A DNA stretch of 64,000 bases from Lysinibacillus irui (GTDB taxonomy: Bacteria > Bacillota > Bacilli > Bacillales_A > Planococcaceae). The position numbers and the translations under genes are program-made. The notes under the pieces are model-generated. The model did no database searches and was not told the DNA's origin. It saw only the letters and a list, made by a program, of their open reading frames with translations. The stretch covers positions 4,333,501 through 4,397,500 of the forward strand of contig NZ_CP113527.1 of assembly GCF_028877475.1 (NCBI RefSeq), in the 5' to 3' direction. Below are positions 1-8,106 of this stretch, piece by piece; position 1 is the first letter of the stretch, and each line of letters opens with the position of its first letter.

Positions 1-841
1 CATCAGCACCCATTAGAGGTACATCAATACCCATCTCACGTGCTTGTTTTACGATTAATCCAACTTCTTCATAATATCCAGGGATGAAGATAAAGTCTGG
101 ATTTGCAGCTTTAATATTTGTTAATTGTGTACGGAAGTCTGTATCCTTCGCTACATATGCTTCTTCTTTTACAACTTTTCCGCCACTCTTAGTAATCGTT
201 TCTTTAAAGGATTTTGCTAAACCTTTTGCATAATCTGATGCGTTATCTGCGAAGATAGCTACGTTTTTCGCATCTAGCTCACCAGAAGCGAAGTTAGCTG
301 CCACAATCCCTTGGAATGGGTCAATAAAGCAAGTACGGAATGCATATTCATTAACACTACCATCTTCGTTCACTGTAATATTTGGAGCCGTACCTGAACC
401 AGTAACAATCGGAATTTTATTATCATTAGCAATTTGAACCGTTGCTACTGTATTCCCCGATGTTGCAGGTGCAAGCATTGCTACTACTTTATCTTGTGTT
501 GCTAGTTTAATAGCGGCCGCAGTTGCCTCAGAGTTTTCAGATTTATTATCTACTTTAATCAGTTCAATTTTCTTACCATCAATACCGCCAGCATCATTAA
601 TTTCTTTTACAGCAAGTTCTGCGCCTAGACCAATTGAAGAACCATAAGATGCTACATTCCCTGAAAGTTCTAAGTTTGCTCCGATTTTAATTGTATCGCC
701 GTCAGATGAACCTCCACCTGATGAAGAACTTCCACCAGAACTTGAATCGTCTCCGTTACCGCAACCCGCAAGAACACCAGCAAGTAATGAAGATGCTACT
801 AAAAGTGAACCGAACTTCTTAAGCTTTTTGCTCTCTTTCAT
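1..841 (-). CDS. ABC transporter substrate-binding lipoprotein, branched-chain amino acid (LivJ-like) type, partial
   Basis: The N-terminal 280 residues of a periplasmic-binding-fold lipoprotein that would deliver an amino acid (probably branched-chain) to an ABC importer at the outer face of the membrane. The start ATG at 841 follows an AGGGGG ribosome binding site (851-856). A signal peptide ends in the lipobox LAGC (Cys27), followed by a Gly/Ser-rich linker and the type I binding fold (GANLELSGNVASYG, then the Leu/Ile/Val-binding-type sequence KEINDAGGIDGKKIEL). The C-terminus lies outside the window. It has its own promoter and a possible CodY site just upstream. The family assignment is firm; the substrate is inferred from family resemblance only. 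Confidence 0.88.
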   Translation of the reverse strand, partial: MKESKKLKKFGSLLVASSLLAGVLAGCGNGDDSSSGGSSSSGGGSSDGDTIKIGANLELSGNVASYGSSIGLGAELAVKEINDAGGIDGKKIELIKVDNKSENSEATAAAIKLATQDKVVAMLAPATSGNTVATVQIANDNKIPIVTGSGTAPNITVNEDGSVNEYAFRTCFIDPFQGIVAANFASGELDAKNVAIFADNASDYAKGLAKSFKETITKSGGKVVKEEAYVAKDTDFRTQLTNIKAANPDFIFIPGYYEEVGLIVKQAREMGIDVPLMGAD

Positions 842-876
842 AATTAAATTCCCCCTGAAAGTTTCTCAAATATTAG

Positions 877-891
877 ATATTTCAGATAATT
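877..891 (-). promoter_or_regulatory. Possible CodY box overlapping the -10
   Basis: On the minus strand the 15-mer AATTATCTGAAATAT matches the CodY consensus AATTTTCWGAAAATT at 12 of 15 positions and overlaps the 3' end of the -10. A position over the start site would suit repression of an amino-acid importer in rich medium. AT-rich background makes a chance match possible. Confidence 0.35.
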
Positions 892-917
892 ATAAACAAT
901 TACATTCATTTGCTCAA
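889..917 (-). promoter_or_regulatory. Sigma-A promoter of the solute-binding protein gene
   Basis: On the minus strand TTGAGC (912-917) and TATAAT (889-894) are separated by 17 bp, and the start codon lies about 48 bp downstream of the -10. The rest of the 842-1240 gap is AT-rich, with a short CTA run (1141-1156) and no gene that I can support. Confidence 0.7.
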
Positions 918-1240
918 TAGCAAAAATAATTATTTATAACTACCTTAAACAAATGAAAAATATTATTCATATAAGCCTTTTACATTGTAAAACATTCTTT
1001 ATATTTAGTCTAGAGTGATTTTTCAGTATAATTAGTTATTTGTGAATTATCTTTTAATTAGGTTTTTAATCTAGTGCTAAACTCTTAGATAGAATCACTT
1101 TTTCACAATAAAGTTTAGCTAATTATAATGTCTCCTATTACTACTACTACTACTACGATTATTTCCCTGAAAATAATCGCGCGAATAATCATGAAACTCT
1201 CATTCACGTCACTTAAAACTGTGTAATATTTGAAAATAGT

Positions 1241-1282
1241 AAAAAGCTTAGAACGGGTTTCTCCAAGGCTCTAAGCTTTTTT
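1241..1282 (-). terminator. Intrinsic terminator of the methyltransferase gene
   Basis: The arms AAAGCTTAGA and TCTAAGCTTT pair around a roughly 15-nt loop, and on the minus strand the stem runs into a T-rich tract. The stop codon (1271-1273) lies within the stem. Confidence 0.8.
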
Positions 1283-1873
1283 TAATACGAATACACAAAG
1301 ACGTTCATTAATATTTGTTTCATTTTCTAAATTGACTTCATGAAGTAATTCAAATGGCGTTCCCTGATGTAAAAACTGTAAATAATCATATGGTGGATAA
1401 TATAAAATTATATGAATATCTCGCATTTGCTGCTCATAGGATTTCCAAATATTATGAATGACTGTGCGAAAAATATGAATCGAAAAAGGATTAAAAAAGA
1501 AAAATACATTATCGCGTGGCTTTATTTCATAAGCCTCAGCTATCGTATGAATAAATGTAATAGGTGCATGTGCTCGTACCTTTTGGAGATAATTACGTTT
1601 ATTATCTTCAGCTTCTGCATAAAACCCTGCATCCATTTCTACCCCAATTGTTGGAATATGAAATTTATGGTACACATAAATAGGAACACGCCCTTTTCCA
1701 CACCCCATATCAATAAATACAGGATGATCAGGCATCTCATATGCTGCAAATAATTGTTCCAATCCTTTGTAGGGTGTAGGCTCATAACGATGGTAGTGTG
1801 CAAGCTTAGGAAAACCATATTGTTCTCCAACCGTGTTAATATGCAAAAGTTTATCAAACTGCTGTTCATTCAT
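1271..1873 (-). CDS. Class I SAM-dependent methyltransferase
   Basis: A 200-residue soluble protein of the Rossmann-fold methyltransferase class. Motif I is FIDMGCGKGR (residues 53-62), the usual glycine-rich SAM-binding loop, with an acidic residue at the end of the next strand (GVEMD). The post-motif sequence NVFFFFNPFS near residue 120 resembles the NPPF/NPF motif seen where an amino or base nitrogen is methylated, but this is not specific enough to name the substrate. The gene stands alone between two minus-strand units with its own terminator. The substrate is unknown. Confidence 0.8.
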   Translation of the reverse strand: MNEQQFDKLLHINTVGEQYGFPKLAHYHRYEPTPYKGLEQLFAAYEMPDHPVFIDMGCGKGRVPIYVYHKFHIPTIGVEMDAGFYAEAEDNKRNYLQKVRAHAPITFIHTIAEAYEIKPRDNVFFFFNPFSIHIFRTVIHNIWKSYEQQMRDIHIILYYPPYDYLQFLHQGTPFELLHEVNLENETNINERLCVFVLKKA

Positions 1874-1960
1874 ATGAAAGACTCCTCTGAAAAGAATGCT
1901 TTATTTTAGCACGATAAAAAGCAAAAACCATACCCAAAAGTTTTGGATATGGTTACTTTT

Positions 1961-3736
1961 TTACTGACCCCTACGCTTGAATCGAACAACAAAGAGGAGT
2001 GCTAGGAGAAGAATCACTAGGCAAGCAACTGCTGTAAATACTGTTTGTTTATCGATAACAGGTGCTCGATAGGATGTTTCAATAGCCGCATTCGGCATAG
2101 GCATACCTATCAGATTTCCATTTTCATCCGGACGTTGCATTTGTTCCCCATTCTGTCCTTCTCTTGGACCATTGCCCTCCTTGTTAAACGGTGGGCCCTG
2201 TGATGGATCAAAATCCTCTGGGAGCTGACTCGCATCAAAATCACCTGGCATAGAATTTATTTCACCATTTTCATTTGGAGTGCGTATCCCCCTATTCTGA
2301 GAGGCTGTAGAGGCTTCTACGACAAGTTCACCCGACAGTTGCTTTAAAATAGATTGAGAGCGCTGTTTAGCAAATTCAGGTAAGCTATTTTCACCTTCAA
2401 CCGCTTCTAAAAACTGCTCTGTGGTAGAAAATTTAGTTGGATCTGCTTCAACATAAGTAGTTAATAAAACTGCTAACTTTTTAGTAATCGATTGCACATA
2501 GTCTTCAGTTAAATATGTTGTGGCAAACTCTTCTAAATAACTTTCATATTTATTACGATATTCCTCTTGTGCAAGCAAGGCATTCAACAGTGGTCGCTCC
2601 TCTAACGTTGTGCCAGAAACGGGGGTCGTTACACTAAAATTTATAGCACTCTCGGTTAATAAGTTGCTCGACATCCCCATTCCCATGTTAAAGCCACCGC
2701 CCTGCCGTTGCTTATTTCCATTAAAATCCTGATCAAGTGATTCATTGTTTTGCTCTAACGGTCTTTGCATCATAGTAGAATCGTCGGCTGTATTTTTACT
2801 ATTTCCTCTGTCTCCTCCAACACCAAAGCCACCAAAGGACATATTATAATCCCAAGGAATCATAGAAAAAACTCCATTCTGTTCGTACAAATAGTAGTTA
2901 TGTTTCATATTTCCTTGATAACTATCTAAATTTACAAGCGCCGTATTGACGGCAAAATAGCGTAACATTTCATCGACATCAATATATTTTTCTATGTCCC
3001 CGTTATTATTTATAGCATCTAGCATTTCAATAAACTTTGACTGATCTATATTGCCTTCATTAGTTTTCAATCCAATGCCCGTATAGTCTGCTATATTATC
3101 ACTTATATATTTCAGATCACTGCCTACCCCATCTGGCTTAAATAAAAAGCCATCATTAGAGCCATAATTTTTAGCTAAGAATGTCTCATCCACTGCTTCT
3201 ACTCCTAAAAACAAACCTCGATCCTTACCATTTACTGTAACATACATATAAGAATGTGCTGGCGTTGGTATACCCATTTGCTCCATCAATTCATAAGATA
3301 TATATTCTCTCATCAGTGTAGCGTCACTATAATTATTATTTAAATTTAATTTTTTCAGTCCATATAAACTTTGAGTATCATCATAATAATCAAAATCAAT
3401 TTTTAAACTATAACGATCAGAGTCACTGTTGACAACCGATCGTAATGATAAATTTCCTTTTGTTCGAATAGCAACATTCTCAATTTTTTTGCCGTTTACT
3501 GTAATATCCGCCTGTTTTAACTCCTCAGCAGCTGCATTTTCGAGCATGTCATCCCACTCTTCCTCATTTATCTCGATATCAACTGTCGTTACTTTATTGT
3601 TATTAAATACTAGATTCTCATAGGAAAACTCAGAATTTTTCGATTTAATTCCTACATTTGGAAGAACAGCATATATAACGACAAAGAGAAGGAGTAATAT
3701 TGCCATGAACAGGTAGACTATTCGTGTTTTAATCAT
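1961..3736 (-). CDS. CotH-family protein kinase, membrane anchored
   Basis: A 591-residue CotH kinase-domain protein. CotH of Bacillus phosphorylates spore-coat proteins; this homologue instead has an N-terminal membrane segment and a C-terminal one (about VFTAVACLVILLLALLFVV) followed by a basic tail, so the kinase domain should lie outside the membrane. Conserved family sequences are visible: LKKLNLNNNYSDATLMREY, GLFLGVEAVDETFLAKNYG, and the acidic LDSYQGNMKHNYYLYE / IPWDYNMSFGG pair expected to hold the metal-binding Asp residues. A Gly/Met/Asn-rich insert and a Pro/Asn-rich stalk precede the C-terminal helix. The ATG at 3736 is preferred to an in-frame GTG at 3745 because AGAGAGG is 8 nt from it. 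It is the last gene after the VTC and DUF4956 genes. Confidence 0.88.
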   Translation of the reverse strand: MIKTRIVYLFMAILLLLFVVIYAVLPNVGIKSKNSEFSYENLVFNNNKVTTVDIEINEEEWDDMLENAAAEELKQADITVNGKKIENVAIRTKGNLSLRSVVNSDSDRYSLKIDFDYYDDTQSLYGLKKLNLNNNYSDATLMREYISYELMEQMGIPTPAHSYMYVTVNGKDRGLFLGVEAVDETFLAKNYGSNDGFLFKPDGVGSDLKYISDNIADYTGIGLKTNEGNIDQSKFIEMLDAINNNGDIEKYIDVDEMLRYFAVNTALVNLDSYQGNMKHNYYLYEQNGVFSMIPWDYNMSFGGFGVGGDRGNSKNTADDSTMMQRPLEQNNESLDQDFNGNKQRQGGGFNMGMGMSSNLLTESAINFSVTTPVSGTTLEERPLLNALLAQEEYRNKYESYLEEFATTYLTEDYVQSITKKLAVLLTTYVEADPTKFSTTEQFLEAVEGENSLPEFAKQRSQSILKQLSGELVVEASTASQNRGIRTPNENGEINSMPGDFDASQLPEDFDPSQGPPFNKEGNGPREGQNGEQMQRPDENGNLIGMPMPNAAIETSYRAPVIDKQTVFTAVACLVILLLALLFVVRFKRRGQ

Positions 3737-3778
3737 AGCTTGCACCTCTCTTTGTAATCCTTTGTATTAATGAGGTCA

Positions 3779-4462
3779 TTACGCTGTGAAATTTCCATCG
3801 TAGCTAAGCATGATGGCAGATTTTACACCAGTCACTTTTGTCAGTTCATCCATCAATTGAGCATCATTTTGTTTGACACGAATTTCATATGTTGTTTCAA
3901 TTTCTTCATTTTGCATTATTGATTTTGACTTAAGGGCGAATTTTTTTGTTTGTGTGGCAATAATTCTCTCCACCTCAGCATTTGCTCGCTCTTCTTCATA
4001 CTTAACAATCAATAAATAAGGGTTTTCTACTGTAATTTTGTTAACGAATACTAGTAGTACAAGCCCAATTAATACAGCACCTATAATGACTAATGGGATA
4101 AAACCTGCACCACATAAAATACCTGAAACAATTGCCCAGAAAATATAAACTAAATCCATTGGATCCTTAATAGGTGTACGGAATCGTACAATGGATAAAG
4201 CACCAACCATCCCAAGTGATAACAGAACATTTGAGCTGATTCCCATTATGACAAGTGCTGTTGCCATCGTCATAATTAACAATGATATATTAAACGAATG
4301 GGAGTAAATGACACCATTAAAGGTTTTCTTATATACAGCGTAAATGAAAAGTCCGATAAAAAACGCTACTACTAAACCAATAATGGAATCGATTAATGAA
4401 AAAGAAGTTGTTTTTTCTAAAAAGTTGGATTTAAATATATCACTAAATTTAATTGTATCCAT
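3779..4462 (-). CDS. DUF4956 family membrane protein
   Basis: A 227-residue protein with about four hydrophobic segments in the first 150 residues (LIDSIIGLVVAFFIGLFIYA onward) and a soluble C-terminal domain of about 80 residues that looks like a small alpha/beta fold. The hallmark GMVGALSIVRFRTPIKDP, with its conserved Arg-Phe-Arg in the membrane part, is typical of DUF4956. The family has no established biochemistry but repeatedly lies next to VTC-domain and CotH genes, as here. It starts 17 nt after the VTC gene, with GGAGAA as ribosome binding site, and the CotH gene follows 42 nt later, so the three are co-transcribed. Confidence 0.85.
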   Translation of the reverse strand: MDTIKFSDIFKSNFLEKTTSFSLIDSIIGLVVAFFIGLFIYAVYKKTFNGVIYSHSFNISLLIMTMATALVIMGISSNVLLSLGMVGALSIVRFRTPIKDPMDLVYIFWAIVSGILCGAGFIPLVIIGAVLIGLVLLVFVNKITVENPYLLIVKYEEERANAEVERIIATQTKKFALKSKSIMQNEEIETTYEIRVKQNDAQLMDELTKVTGVKSAIMLSYDGNFTA

Positions 4463-4479
4463 GTTTATTCTCCTTTGTA

Positions 4480-5181
4480 TTAGCCATACATCCGACTAAG
4501 TTGATATTTTGAATAGGCCTCAGCATGTGTATCCACAGACTGTAGCAAATACTTAATGATATCCGGGAAATATTCATCGTATTTTACCTCTAAAATGACA
4601 AGATTCGACTCGAGTACATCTACCATAGGCAAGTTTTGATTAAACATATCTGTATTACGCAGACTTGATTGCACCTTACTATCAAAAGTAACTCGCACAT
4701 TACCGTATGGATAGATATAGGCCTCTCGTTCATAATCCACCACCGTTGTAGGTTTTAATTGGCTATAATACATCTCTTGATATAAGTCTTGAATTAATCC
4801 TCGATTGTCTTTTTCCATCCATGATAAATCTCCAACCCGTATTTTTTCATATTCTGTTTGAGATATTGCACATTTAGTTTTAAACGTTAAATTATTTCGT
4901 TTACTCTTTCTTTCCAAATTAATAACGGTACTAGATCTTCCATATATGCGTACCCGATATTTATCTCGATTGATATAACCCTCCTTCTTCTCATTCAGCA
5001 CTTTATTCGCGAAATTATCGAAATACGTACTACGAATTAAATATTTTCCGTCCATACCTGCATGCTTGTCTAACTGCATTACATGCTGAAGCTTCGTTTT
5101 TAACAATGTATAATCCGGATAGGAAATGGCTTGTTTAATTTCCTTACGCCCATTTGGATTAAATGAAGTTACTCTAGGCAT
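4480..5181 (-). CDS. VTC-domain (polyphosphate polymerase-like) protein
   Basis: A 233-residue protein of the VTC/CYTH tunnel-fold superfamily, whose eukaryotic member VTC4 makes polyphosphate from ATP. Visible family features are RKEIKQAI, YLIRSTYFDN, YRVRIYGRSS, NLERKSKRNNLTFKTKC and the acidic end LVILEVKYDEYFPDII, which provide the ring of basic and acidic residues in the tunnel. An upstream in-frame ATG at 5211 lacks a ribosome binding site, whereas the ATG at 5181 has AGGGAG 12 nt before it; I chose the latter with moderate confidence. It is the first gene of the VTC-DUF4956-CotH unit and has a promoter with direct repeats shared with the adjacent two-component system. Polymerase activity is inferred. 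Confidence 0.82.
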   Translation of the reverse strand: MPRVTSFNPNGRKEIKQAISYPDYTLLKTKLQHVMQLDKHAGMDGKYLIRSTYFDNFANKVLNEKKEGYINRDKYRVRIYGRSSTVINLERKSKRNNLTFKTKCAISQTEYEKIRVGDLSWMEKDNRGLIQDLYQEMYYSQLKPTTVVDYEREAYIYPYGNVRVTFDSKVQSSLRNTDMFNQNLPMVDVLESNLVILEVKYDEYFPDIIKYLLQSVDTHAEAYSKYQLSRMYG

Positions 5182-5279
5182 TTCACACTCACTCTCCCTA
5201 CTTAATTTCATTGACCATTGAAATATGGCGGTATGACGATCCCAAACTACGTCTTCTCTGTTTGTCGTCTACACTTTTT

Positions 5280-5313
5280 ACTATAAAGAGCATTTGTGTC
5301 AGACAGATGTCAG
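5280..5313 (-). promoter_or_regulatory. Promoter with CTGACA direct repeat upstream of the VTC-DUF4956-CotH unit
   Basis: On the minus strand CTGACA (5308-5313), five bases, CTGACA (5297-5302), eleven bases, then TATAGT (5280-5285) as -10. The two hexamers repeat at 11 bp, one helical turn, the layout used by OmpR/PhoB-family dimers. No good -35 is present, as expected for an activated promoter. The arrangement is identical to that at 7484-7517. Confidence 0.75.
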
Positions 5314-5343
5314 CTTTACACTTTCTTCAACTATTTTTACAAT

Positions 5344-5376
5344 AAAAAAACTACTCCGCTTTTATAGCGAAGTAGC
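5344..5376 (-). terminator. Terminator of the two-component operon
   Basis: The stem arms CTACTCCGC and GCGAAGTAG (5351-5359, 5368-5376) are followed on the minus strand by seven T. The kinase stop codon lies in the loop. It separates the two-component genes from the downstream VTC unit. Confidence 0.85.
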
Positions 5377-6777
5377 TGTTTGTAGCACTAACTCAAAGGA
5401 CGTTCCTGAGGCATTACTTTCAATTAATATCAAGTCACCTCCACTGGATTGTGCCATCATTTTACTAAGAGGTAACCCTAAACCCAAACCACGAATAGTA
5501 TATTTTTTATTCTCTCCTCTATAAAAACGCTCAAAAATAAAAGCCTGATCCTCTAGAGGAATTCCGTGACCTGTATCCTTCACAATAATCGATAGTTTAT
5601 CCCCTCGCTCCTTTAGTATGAGCGTGATCGTTCCTTTATCCATTGCCTGCTTAGCATTAGTTAATAGGTTTGTCATGATTTGTTGAATACGGACAATGTC
5701 TACCTGTACATACACTGCTTGTTCAATCAAATGTAAATTTACTTTTACACTGTCTTCATCCTGTAAAACTTCCCATTGCGCCACGGCATCTCGCAACAGC
5801 TGATTAACATCCACGGACTGAATTTTAACTGGAATTGCGTCCACAGCAAAATGGTTAAAGGCAAGTAAGTCACCGACCATTGTTTTCATTTTTGTTGTTT
5901 CAACCATAGCCATTTCAATAAAATCCATGGCATCCAATCCTGTTACAACACCATCTTTTACAGCTTGTAGTAAGCCACTTATGGAGGTAACAGGTGTTTT
6001 CAATTCATGGGTAACGCCCGCTAATAACTCCGTTCGAGTTTTCTCTAGCTGCTCTAATTTGTTTGCCATATTTTCAAAAGATGTAACAAGCTCATAGACC
6101 TCTTTTTCCTTACTATCTTGAGGCAAATCAACAGTATAATTACCTTCCTGTATATGCTTGGCTGCCTCTGCTACTTGTTTAATTGGACGAGCTAAACGTT
6201 TTGATAAGAAGTAAATAGCAATCCAACCCAATAAGGCTAATGCTCCAATTAATAAAGCAAGCTGACCATATGCTTGGTTAACTCTTGTTAGATTGTCCTT
6301 CTTCTCCTTCACAAGTACCCAGCCCAATAACTGATTATTACCTTCTATCTTTCTTTTCACCACATATTCAGGCTCTAGCCCCCCTGTTATTTCCTTCGTA
6401 CCTTCTTCATCGTCCAACAAGCCCGCTACATTTTTAGCACTACCAGGTGGTACGGGTCGGTTACTTGTAAGGATATTGCCTTCTGTATCAACGACATATA
6501 AAATAGGATCTATTTCTCTCATATTAAAACGCTCTCGATCCCCAATAAAACCTGGTATACCATTAATTGGACCATTATTTGGGTTTGTTGTATCCGTTAA
6601 ACGATAGACCGTCTCGTCTGCTAAAAATTCCATTAATTCTAATCGATTTTCAAATGTTGTATGGCGAATCCACGCTGCCGAGATGAGAAAAATGATAGCC
6701 AATCCTATAAAAAGTGTAAGTAAATAACGGCTTGTCCAATAATGAAGTAAGGATATACGCTTATTTTTTTTGAACAC
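5362..6777 (-). CDS. Two-component sensor histidine kinase
   Basis: A 471-residue membrane kinase that should autophosphorylate on His257 (AGVTHELKTP) and pass phosphate to the adjacent regulator. Two membrane segments (about 18-36 and 172-192) flank a 135-residue extracellular sensor region; HAMP (about 190-245), HisKA and HATPase domains follow, with the N box LLTNAKQAM and G boxes DTGHGIP and GLGLGL. It starts at a GTG that overlaps the end of the regulator gene by 17 bp, so translation is probably coupled. The organisation resembles Bacillus YkoH-type kinases. The signal is unknown; the target is probably the VTC-DUF4956-CotH unit next door. Confidence 0.92.
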   Translation of the reverse strand: MFKKNKRISLLHYWTSRYLLTLFIGLAIIFLISAAWIRHTTFENRLELMEFLADETVYRLTDTTNPNNGPINGIPGFIGDRERFNMREIDPILYVVDTEGNILTSNRPVPPGSAKNVAGLLDDEEGTKEITGGLEPEYVVKRKIEGNNQLLGWVLVKEKKDNLTRVNQAYGQLALLIGALALLGWIAIYFLSKRLARPIKQVAEAAKHIQEGNYTVDLPQDSKEKEVYELVTSFENMANKLEQLEKTRTELLAGVTHELKTPVTSISGLLQAVKDGVVTGLDAMDFIEMAMVETTKMKTMVGDLLAFNHFAVDAIPVKIQSVDVNQLLRDAVAQWEVLQDEDSVKVNLHLIEQAVYVQVDIVRIQQIMTNLLTNAKQAMDKGTITLILKERGDKLSIIVKDTGHGIPLEDQAFIFERFYRGENKKYTIRGLGLGLPLSKMMAQSSGGDLILIESNASGTSFELVLQTATSL

Positions 6778-7447
6778 TTAACTGATACCCCAATCCACGT
6801 AGCGTTTTTATTTCTCCTTCTTTCACATCCCAATCTTTTAAAGCCCTTCGTAGCCTTTTTATTGCTAAATCTACCGCACGATCACTACCTTCATACTCCC
6901 AACCCCAAATTTGATCTATTAGCTGCTCACGGGTAAATGTTTGATTAGGATGATCAACTAAAAACATAAGCACCGATAAATCTCTTGGCGTTAATATAAT
7001 TTCTTCGCCTCCCAGAAATACTCTATGTGCTTTCCTATCAATTTGGAGCGATCCATAACGTTTTATTGTGGATGAATCTAGGCTTCCTTCGGCACGTCTT
7101 AAAACAGCCTTTACTCTTGCAACAACCTCATCCGCTATAAAGGGCTTGGCAATATAATCGTCTGCTCCATGATTAAATCCTTCTAAGCGGTAATTAACCT
7201 CTCCTAATGCTGTCAGCATAATAATAGGACACGTACTTAACTCCCTAATCTCCTGTAAAATAGCCCAACCATTTTTTTCTGGTAACATAATATCTAACAA
7301 CACTAAGTCTGGCTTTGTCTTAAGAAACATATCCAAGGCTTCCCCACCATTAAAACATTGTGACACCCCATACCCTACTTTTTGTAAATATACCTTTAAA
7401 ACCTGACTTATTGCATATTCATCCTCTACTACTAGTATGTTTACCAT
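6761..7447 (-). CDS. OmpR/PhoB-family response regulator
   Basis: A 228-residue two-domain regulator with a receiver (acid pocket VVEDE, phospho-acceptor Asp in LLDIMLPEKNGW, switch Thr in MLTALG, Lys in IAKPF) and a winged-helix DNA-binding domain (ILTPRDLSVLMFLVDHPNQ, DLAIKRLRRAL, TLRGLGYQ). Of two in-frame ATGs, that at 7447 has the better spacing from GAGGTG. It is first in the operon with the kinase. OmpR-family proteins bind as head-to-tail dimers to repeats spaced 10-11 bp; just such repeats precede this gene and the VTC gene, which suggests autoregulation. Confidence 0.93.
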   Translation of the reverse strand: MVNILVVEDEYAISQVLKVYLQKVGYGVSQCFNGGEALDMFLKTKPDLVLLDIMLPEKNGWAILQEIRELSTCPIIMLTALGEVNYRLEGFNHGADDYIAKPFIADEVVARVKAVLRRAEGSLDSSTIKRYGSLQIDRKAHRVFLGGEEIILTPRDLSVLMFLVDHPNQTFTREQLIDQIWGWEYEGSDRAVDLAIKRLRRALKDWDVKEGEIKTLRGLGYQLSVQKK

Positions 7448-7483
7448 CGTCATTCACCTCGCTACTAGCTAGCTTTTGGCTTT

Positions 7484-7517
7484 ATTATAGCATCGGATTA
7501 TGTCAGTTAAATGTCAG
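7484..7517 (-). promoter_or_regulatory. Promoter with CTGACA direct repeat upstream of the two-component operon
   Basis: On the minus strand CTGACA (7512-7517), five bases, CTGACA (7501-7506), eleven bases, then TATAAT (7484-7489). Spacing and order are the same as at 5280-5313, so one regulator probably serves both. The start codon of the regulator gene is about 37 bp downstream of the -10. Confidence 0.78.
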
Positions 7518-7564
7518 CCTTCCTCTGCTTATAACCCCGTAAGAGAATATCTAGGGGGCATCTA

Positions 7565-7620
7565 TTGACAATGTCTTCCTACGCCAATTATCATTGATTG
7601 CGAATGATAATCATTGATAA
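7565..7620 (+). promoter_or_regulatory. Promoter with overlapping Fur boxes for the haem oxygenase gene
   Basis: TTGACA at 7565-7570 is followed 17 bp later by a -10-like ATTATC (7588-7593). A perfect 9-bp inverted repeat, ATTATCATT (7588-7596) and AATGATAAT (7603-7611), and a second overlapping match around TGATAATCATTGATAA (7605-7620) fit the Bacillus Fur consensus built from TGATAAT/ATTATCA half sites. Binding there would block RNA polymerase when iron is plentiful. Confidence 0.8.
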
Positions 7621-7663
7621 TTCATTCATAGACCTACAAAAATAAAATAAGGGGGGTAATAGC

Positions 7664-7999
7664 ATGATTATTGTGACTAATCGTATTCAAGTAAAGCCAG
7701 GCTTTGCTGCAAGAATGGCACCAAACTTCACAAAGCCGGGACCACTTCAACAATTTGAAGGCTTCCATAAAGTAGAGGTATTAATTTCAACCGATGATCC
7801 TACTTATGATGAAATGAGTGTAAATATGTATTGGGAATCTAAGGAGCATTTCCAAGCATGGCGTAATAGCGATGCATTTGCTGCAGCCCATCATCGTCCA
7901 AATTCGGGTTCTGAGGGAGATAAAGCTGATAGCCCAATTATCGGTAGCAAAATCGTAGTTGCAGAATTAGCAACTTCTATTGAAGCTTTACGTTCATAA
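7664..7999 (+). CDS. IsdG/HmoA-family haem-degrading monooxygenase
   Basis: A 111-residue antibiotic-biosynthesis-monooxygenase (ABM) fold protein that opens haem to release iron in the cytoplasm. The catalytic triad of IsdG enzymes (Asn7, Trp67, His77 in Staphylococcus) is matched by Asn6, Trp66 and His76 in MIIVTNRIQV, FQAWRNSD and AFAAAHHRP. The length is normal for the family. The gene is monocistronic, with a GGGGGG-type ribosome binding site, an upstream Fur box and a downstream terminator, which fits iron-starvation control. No haem-uptake genes are next to it. Confidence 0.9.
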   Translation: MIIVTNRIQVKPGFAARMAPNFTKPGPLQQFEGFHKVEVLISTDDPTYDEMSVNMYWESKEHFQAWRNSDAFAAAHHRPNSGSEGDKADSPIIGSKIVVAELATSIEALRS

Positions 8000-8033
8000 A
8001 CAACAACTAAAATACTTATCTTCTGATTCTATC

Positions 8034-8076
8034 TAAAAAGCCCTGCACGCTGATCTACCATGCAGGGTCTTTTTTC
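8034..8076 (+). terminator. Terminator after the haem oxygenase gene
   Basis: The arms CCCTGCA (8041-8047) and TGCAGGG (8061-8067) are followed by a T-rich tract; an A-run on the other side may let it serve the convergent YeiH-type gene as well. Confidence 0.85.
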
Positions 8077-8106
8077 TATTTAATTAGACCACTTTCCAGA
8101 CCCGTA

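Noticed and set aside
1141-1156. Run of CTA trinucleotides
   Set aside because: Only five units in non-coding DNA; nothing ties it to phase variation or a site.
1412-1753. 113-codon plus-strand frame
   Set aside because: Antisense to the methyltransferase gene, with Cys/Ile/Met-rich composition unlike a protein.
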